From: Leptolinea tardivitalis
GTDB lineage: Bacteria; Chloroflexota; Anaerolineae; Anaerolineales; Anaerolineaceae
Length of the DNA: 64,000 nucleotides
Assembly (NCBI RefSeq): GCF_001050275.1
Contig: NZ_BBYA01000001.1
Location: forward strand, 228,008-292,007
Reading direction: 5' to 3'
The notes below the pieces were generated by a model. The model searched no databases. It was not told where the DNA came from and saw only the letters and a program-made list of their open reading frames with translations. Made by a program: the position numbers and the translations under genes. The first letter of the stretch is position 1, and each line of letters starts with the position of its first letter. Positions 62,259 to 64,000 of this stretch are shown in pieces.

Positions 62259-63173
62259 TTACTTAAACGTTAGACCGGTGATGGATACGAATATTAATAA
62301 AAGATCCATAAATAAAAGAATCGCCAAAATGGGATATATCCAACATCTGACGTTTCCGGTCTTATCATGAACTAGAGGCTTACTCTGTTTCTGGTTTAAA
62401 TTTAACGGAAGACGAGTAATACGGTTGAACTTAAGAAATAATAATGGTGCAAGGACTAAGAAAAGGTAATTTAGTATTAGTAACCAGTCAGGATAATAAC
62501 CTTTGAGTACTCCTCCATTTGCCTGAACACGGAACAGATAAAAACACATTAATGTATTAATGATGATTCCGGCCAGAACCAAACCTGATAAAGGTTTGAC
62601 TCTCTTCAAACCCTCCATCCAATCCCAGCCGGATTCTTGATGCCCGGTTAACCCCAGATTTGTAAACACACCAATCAGAGCAGACGACGTGTTCACCAAC
62701 ATGTCCGTCCAGCCATAAGTGCGGCCGGGGTGGATGCCCTGTTCCAGTTCGTCAACAACACCCAGCATGGAGGCGCAAATAAACACAAGGATGAGCATTC
62801 CACCGCCCCTGTAATCCTTTTTCATGGCAAAATACACCAGCCAGGCCATCAGGATGTACTCTGGGATATGGATATGCTTGTTGGGATTGGCTTCCAGCCT
62901 GAAAATAGCCAGCACGATGACCGCGCTGGGTATCATGTACAGTAATTTCGTCCAACCCAGTTTTGATCGCCAGAGGTAGACTACGTAACCTGCGCCCAGG
63001 AGGATGACAATCACCAGAGGGATCTTTCCGGCAAACAGAAGACCAAAACGGGCTTCGATGAACCGGTAGATGTAGATGGCATTGGGGATCAACAGGGTAT
63101 AAATAGCAATCAATCCCCACAACACGGCTCGCGATTGAATACGGGAACGGGGTTGTGGGGATTGATCAGTCAT
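62259..63173 (-). CDS. VanZ-like membrane protein
   Basis: A 304-residue protein with about eight membrane helices. The VanZ core (about 95-180) shows HIHIPEYILMAWLVYFAM, then VVDELEQGIHPGRTYGWTDMLVNTSSALIG, matching the family DE.QxxxPGRxxxxxDxxxN pattern. VanZ proteins give low-level glycopeptide tolerance in some Gram-positives, but the biochemical role is unknown. Four N-terminal and several C-terminal helices add to the core. It lies on the same strand as, and just downstream of, the tRNA-Arg and DUF2344 genes. Confidence 0.82.
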   Translation of the reverse strand: MTDQSPQPRSRIQSRAVLWGLIAIYTLLIPNAIYIYRFIEARFGLLFAGKIPLVIVILLGAGYVVYLWRSKLGWTKLLYMIPSAVIVLAIFRLEANPNKHIHIPEYILMAWLVYFAMKKDYRGGGMLILVFICASMLGVVDELEQGIHPGRTYGWTDMLVNTSSALIGVFTNLGLTGHQESGWDWMEGLKRVKPLSGLVLAGIIINTLMCFYLFRVQANGGVLKGYYPDWLLILNYLFLVLAPLLFLKFNRITRLPLNLNQKQSKPLVHDKTGNVRCWIYPILAILLFMDLLLIFVSITGLTFK

Positions 63174-63186
63174 CGAAATTGATAGG

Positions 63187-63258
63187 CGTCCCCGGGGAGG
63201 CTCGAACTCCCGCTTCTAGCTCCGGAGGCTAGCGCTCTATCCACTGAGCTACGGGGAC
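63187..63258 (-). tRNA. tRNA-Arg (anticodon CCG)
   Basis: On the minus strand, acceptor GTCCCCG/CGGGGAC, D arm GCTC-AGTGGATA-GAGC, anticodon arm CTAGC-CTCCGGA-GCTAG (anticodon CCG, reads CGG) and T arm GGGAG-TTCGAGC-CTCCC form a full cloverleaf. The discriminator is G. The following bases are CCT, so the CCA end is not encoded and must be added by enzyme. Confidence 0.96.
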
Positions 63259-63266
63259 GGATGTGC

Positions 63267-63959
63267 TTATTTTATCACAGGCGAATCCGGTTTGAGAATA
63301 ATCTTTGTGCGTGTCAGGGTCAGGTCACTGGGTTCCAATCCGAGTGCCGCCAGCACCTCGTCTGCGCGTCCTGTAGCGCCTTCACGTGCCTGCAGGGTCA
63401 TCTCCAGATGACCTTGACCAGATGGTTCTTCCACAGCTTGAAGATTGATAATTAATGGACGCAGATCATACGGTTTTCCGCGGCGTTCCCGCGGCAGGGT
63501 TTCGGCATCCAGCAACCGGGCGACTGACTCTTGAGCTTTTCTAAAAAGTTCCACAGACAGGGTTCCGGAGCGGTATTCTGAGGCATCTACACGGGTTTGC
63601 AGGGCCGGGGTGGATAATGGCACCACGACAGCCGTAAGAGCGCGCAGGCCGGATGGAGCAGCGCGATTAATCCGATCACAGAACTCGTTCAGGTCTGGCG
63701 GGTCGATGAACCAGAAGTCAGCCAGTTCCTGTTCGCTGTTTACACCCAATGGTAATGCACTGGCCAGGTTGATGCGCGGACCGGGATTGAATCCCTGGGT
63801 ATATGCCAGGTTCAATTTTGCCCGCCGGATGACGCGCTCCCAGATCTTTTGCAGGTCAAGGGCACCGGTATAAATCAATGAACCAGACTTGGAAAAAGTC
63901 ACCCTCACCCGGGTAAGCACAGGTTGTGGAACAGGTCTAACAGGAGTATTTGTTTCCAT
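63267..63959 (-). CDS. DUF2344 (TIGR03936) radical-SAM-linked protein
   Basis: A 230-residue protein. Family marks: VRVTFSKSGSLIYTGALDLQKIWERVIRRAKLNLAYTQGFNPGPRINLASALPLGV (about 18-73) and the acidic second half. This family is normally encoded next to, or fused to, a B12-binding radical SAM protein (TIGR03960), and takes part in an unknown modification. The frame upstream, ending one base away, is in the right place to be that partner but is cut by the window edge. The tRNA-Arg gene follows 8 bases after the stop. Confidence 0.9.
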   Translation of the reverse strand: METNTPVRPVPQPVLTRVRVTFSKSGSLIYTGALDLQKIWERVIRRAKLNLAYTQGFNPGPRINLASALPLGVNSEQELADFWFIDPPDLNEFCDRINRAAPSGLRALTAVVVPLSTPALQTRVDASEYRSGTLSVELFRKAQESVARLLDAETLPRERRGKPYDLRPLIINLQAVEEPSGQGHLEMTLQAREGATGRADEVLAALGLEPSDLTLTRTKIILKPDSPVIK

Positions 63960-63960
63960 A

Positions 63961-64000
63961 TCAGTTGACCTCCTGCTGTACTTTCTTTTTAGGGTGGGTG
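63961..64000 (-). CDS. 3' end of an upstream gene, probably the radical SAM partner (partial)
   Basis: An open frame on the minus strand enters at the window edge and ends THPKKKVQQEVN-stop at 63961-63963, one base before the DUF2344 ATG. It contains the SD AGGAGG for that gene. Too little is visible for a domain call; identity as the TIGR03960 radical SAM protein is inferred from the usual gene pair. Confidence 0.4.
   Translation of the reverse strand, partial: THPKKKVQQEVN

Overview
The window reads as a continuous stretch of core bacterial chromosome, most likely from a member of the Chloroflexota (Anaerolineae-like). This assignment is an inference. It rests on lipoproteins and membrane-anchored proteins with Pro/Thr-rich linkers, a T-box before ileS, a low-GC Gram-positive style gene order (Ser/Thr kinase, rpe, rpmB, asp23, fakA), Ser/Thr kinases joined to PQQ propellers, and the absence of any outer-membrane genes. 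There is no prophage, insertion sequence, CRISPR array or rRNA. Nearly every gene is intact, and the two window edges cut one gene each.

Layout. 1-4.6 kb: two TrkA-type potassium-channel regulators, then rpmH-rnpA-yidD-(PQQ lipoprotein)-yidC-jag, the classic membrane-insertion cluster, here with an exported beta-propeller lipoprotein inserted. 4.7-9.2 kb: pyrimidine-nucleoside phosphorylase, an AraC regulator, an Ntn-type acyltransferase/hydrolase and a PAS-GGDEF diguanylate cyclase. 9.4-12.9 kb: an AUC-specifier T-box and ileS. 13-20 kb: lspA, an RluA-type pseudouridine synthase, threonine aldolase, purine nucleoside phosphorylase, a small membrane protein, a GNAT enzyme and a 7TM-GAF-HTH-like sensor. 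19.8-27 kb: S1 protein, FtsK/SpoIIIE, a CDP-alcohol phosphatidyltransferase, lgt and an ABC-2 exporter pair. 27-32.6 kb: HNH nuclease, degV(fakB)-fakA-asp23 and rpe-Ser/Thr kinase on the minus strand, with rpmB opposite. 32.7-34.6 kb: Ca2+/H+ antiporter, SH3-like protein and DUF971 protein.

34.6-40.5 kb is the most interesting region: one promoter, six tightly packed genes and one terminator. They encode a Ser/Thr kinase fused to an apparently cytoplasmic eight-repeat PQQ propeller, a PP2C phosphatase, a J-domain-VWA fusion, a zinc-ribbon-FHA protein, an unknown 79-residue protein and an orphan OmpR-type response regulator. Together they have the writer, eraser and reader parts of a phospho-threonine signalling module, joined to chaperone and transcription outputs.

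40.6-51 kb: hsp20, thioredoxin, murA (with Asp in place of the catalytic Cys), a secreted trypsin-like protease, an alpha/beta hydrolase, then atpA-atpG-atpD-atpC without the usual F0 genes upstream, followed by an MreB-like protein that has lost its hydrolysis residues. 51-57.3 kb: Rex, two zinc peptidases, and a two-component pair next to a two-PDZ HtrA lipoprotein, with four 11-bp direct repeats between them. 57.3-64 kb: two GT-C-like membrane proteins, a small lipoprotein, an AT-rich patch with an orphan cysteine-motif protein, a VanZ-like protein, tRNA-Arg(CCG) and a DUF2344 protein.

Many starts and several promoters could be placed from Shine-Dalgarno sequences and -35/-10 boxes. The promoter calls are motif matches only and have no experimental support here.
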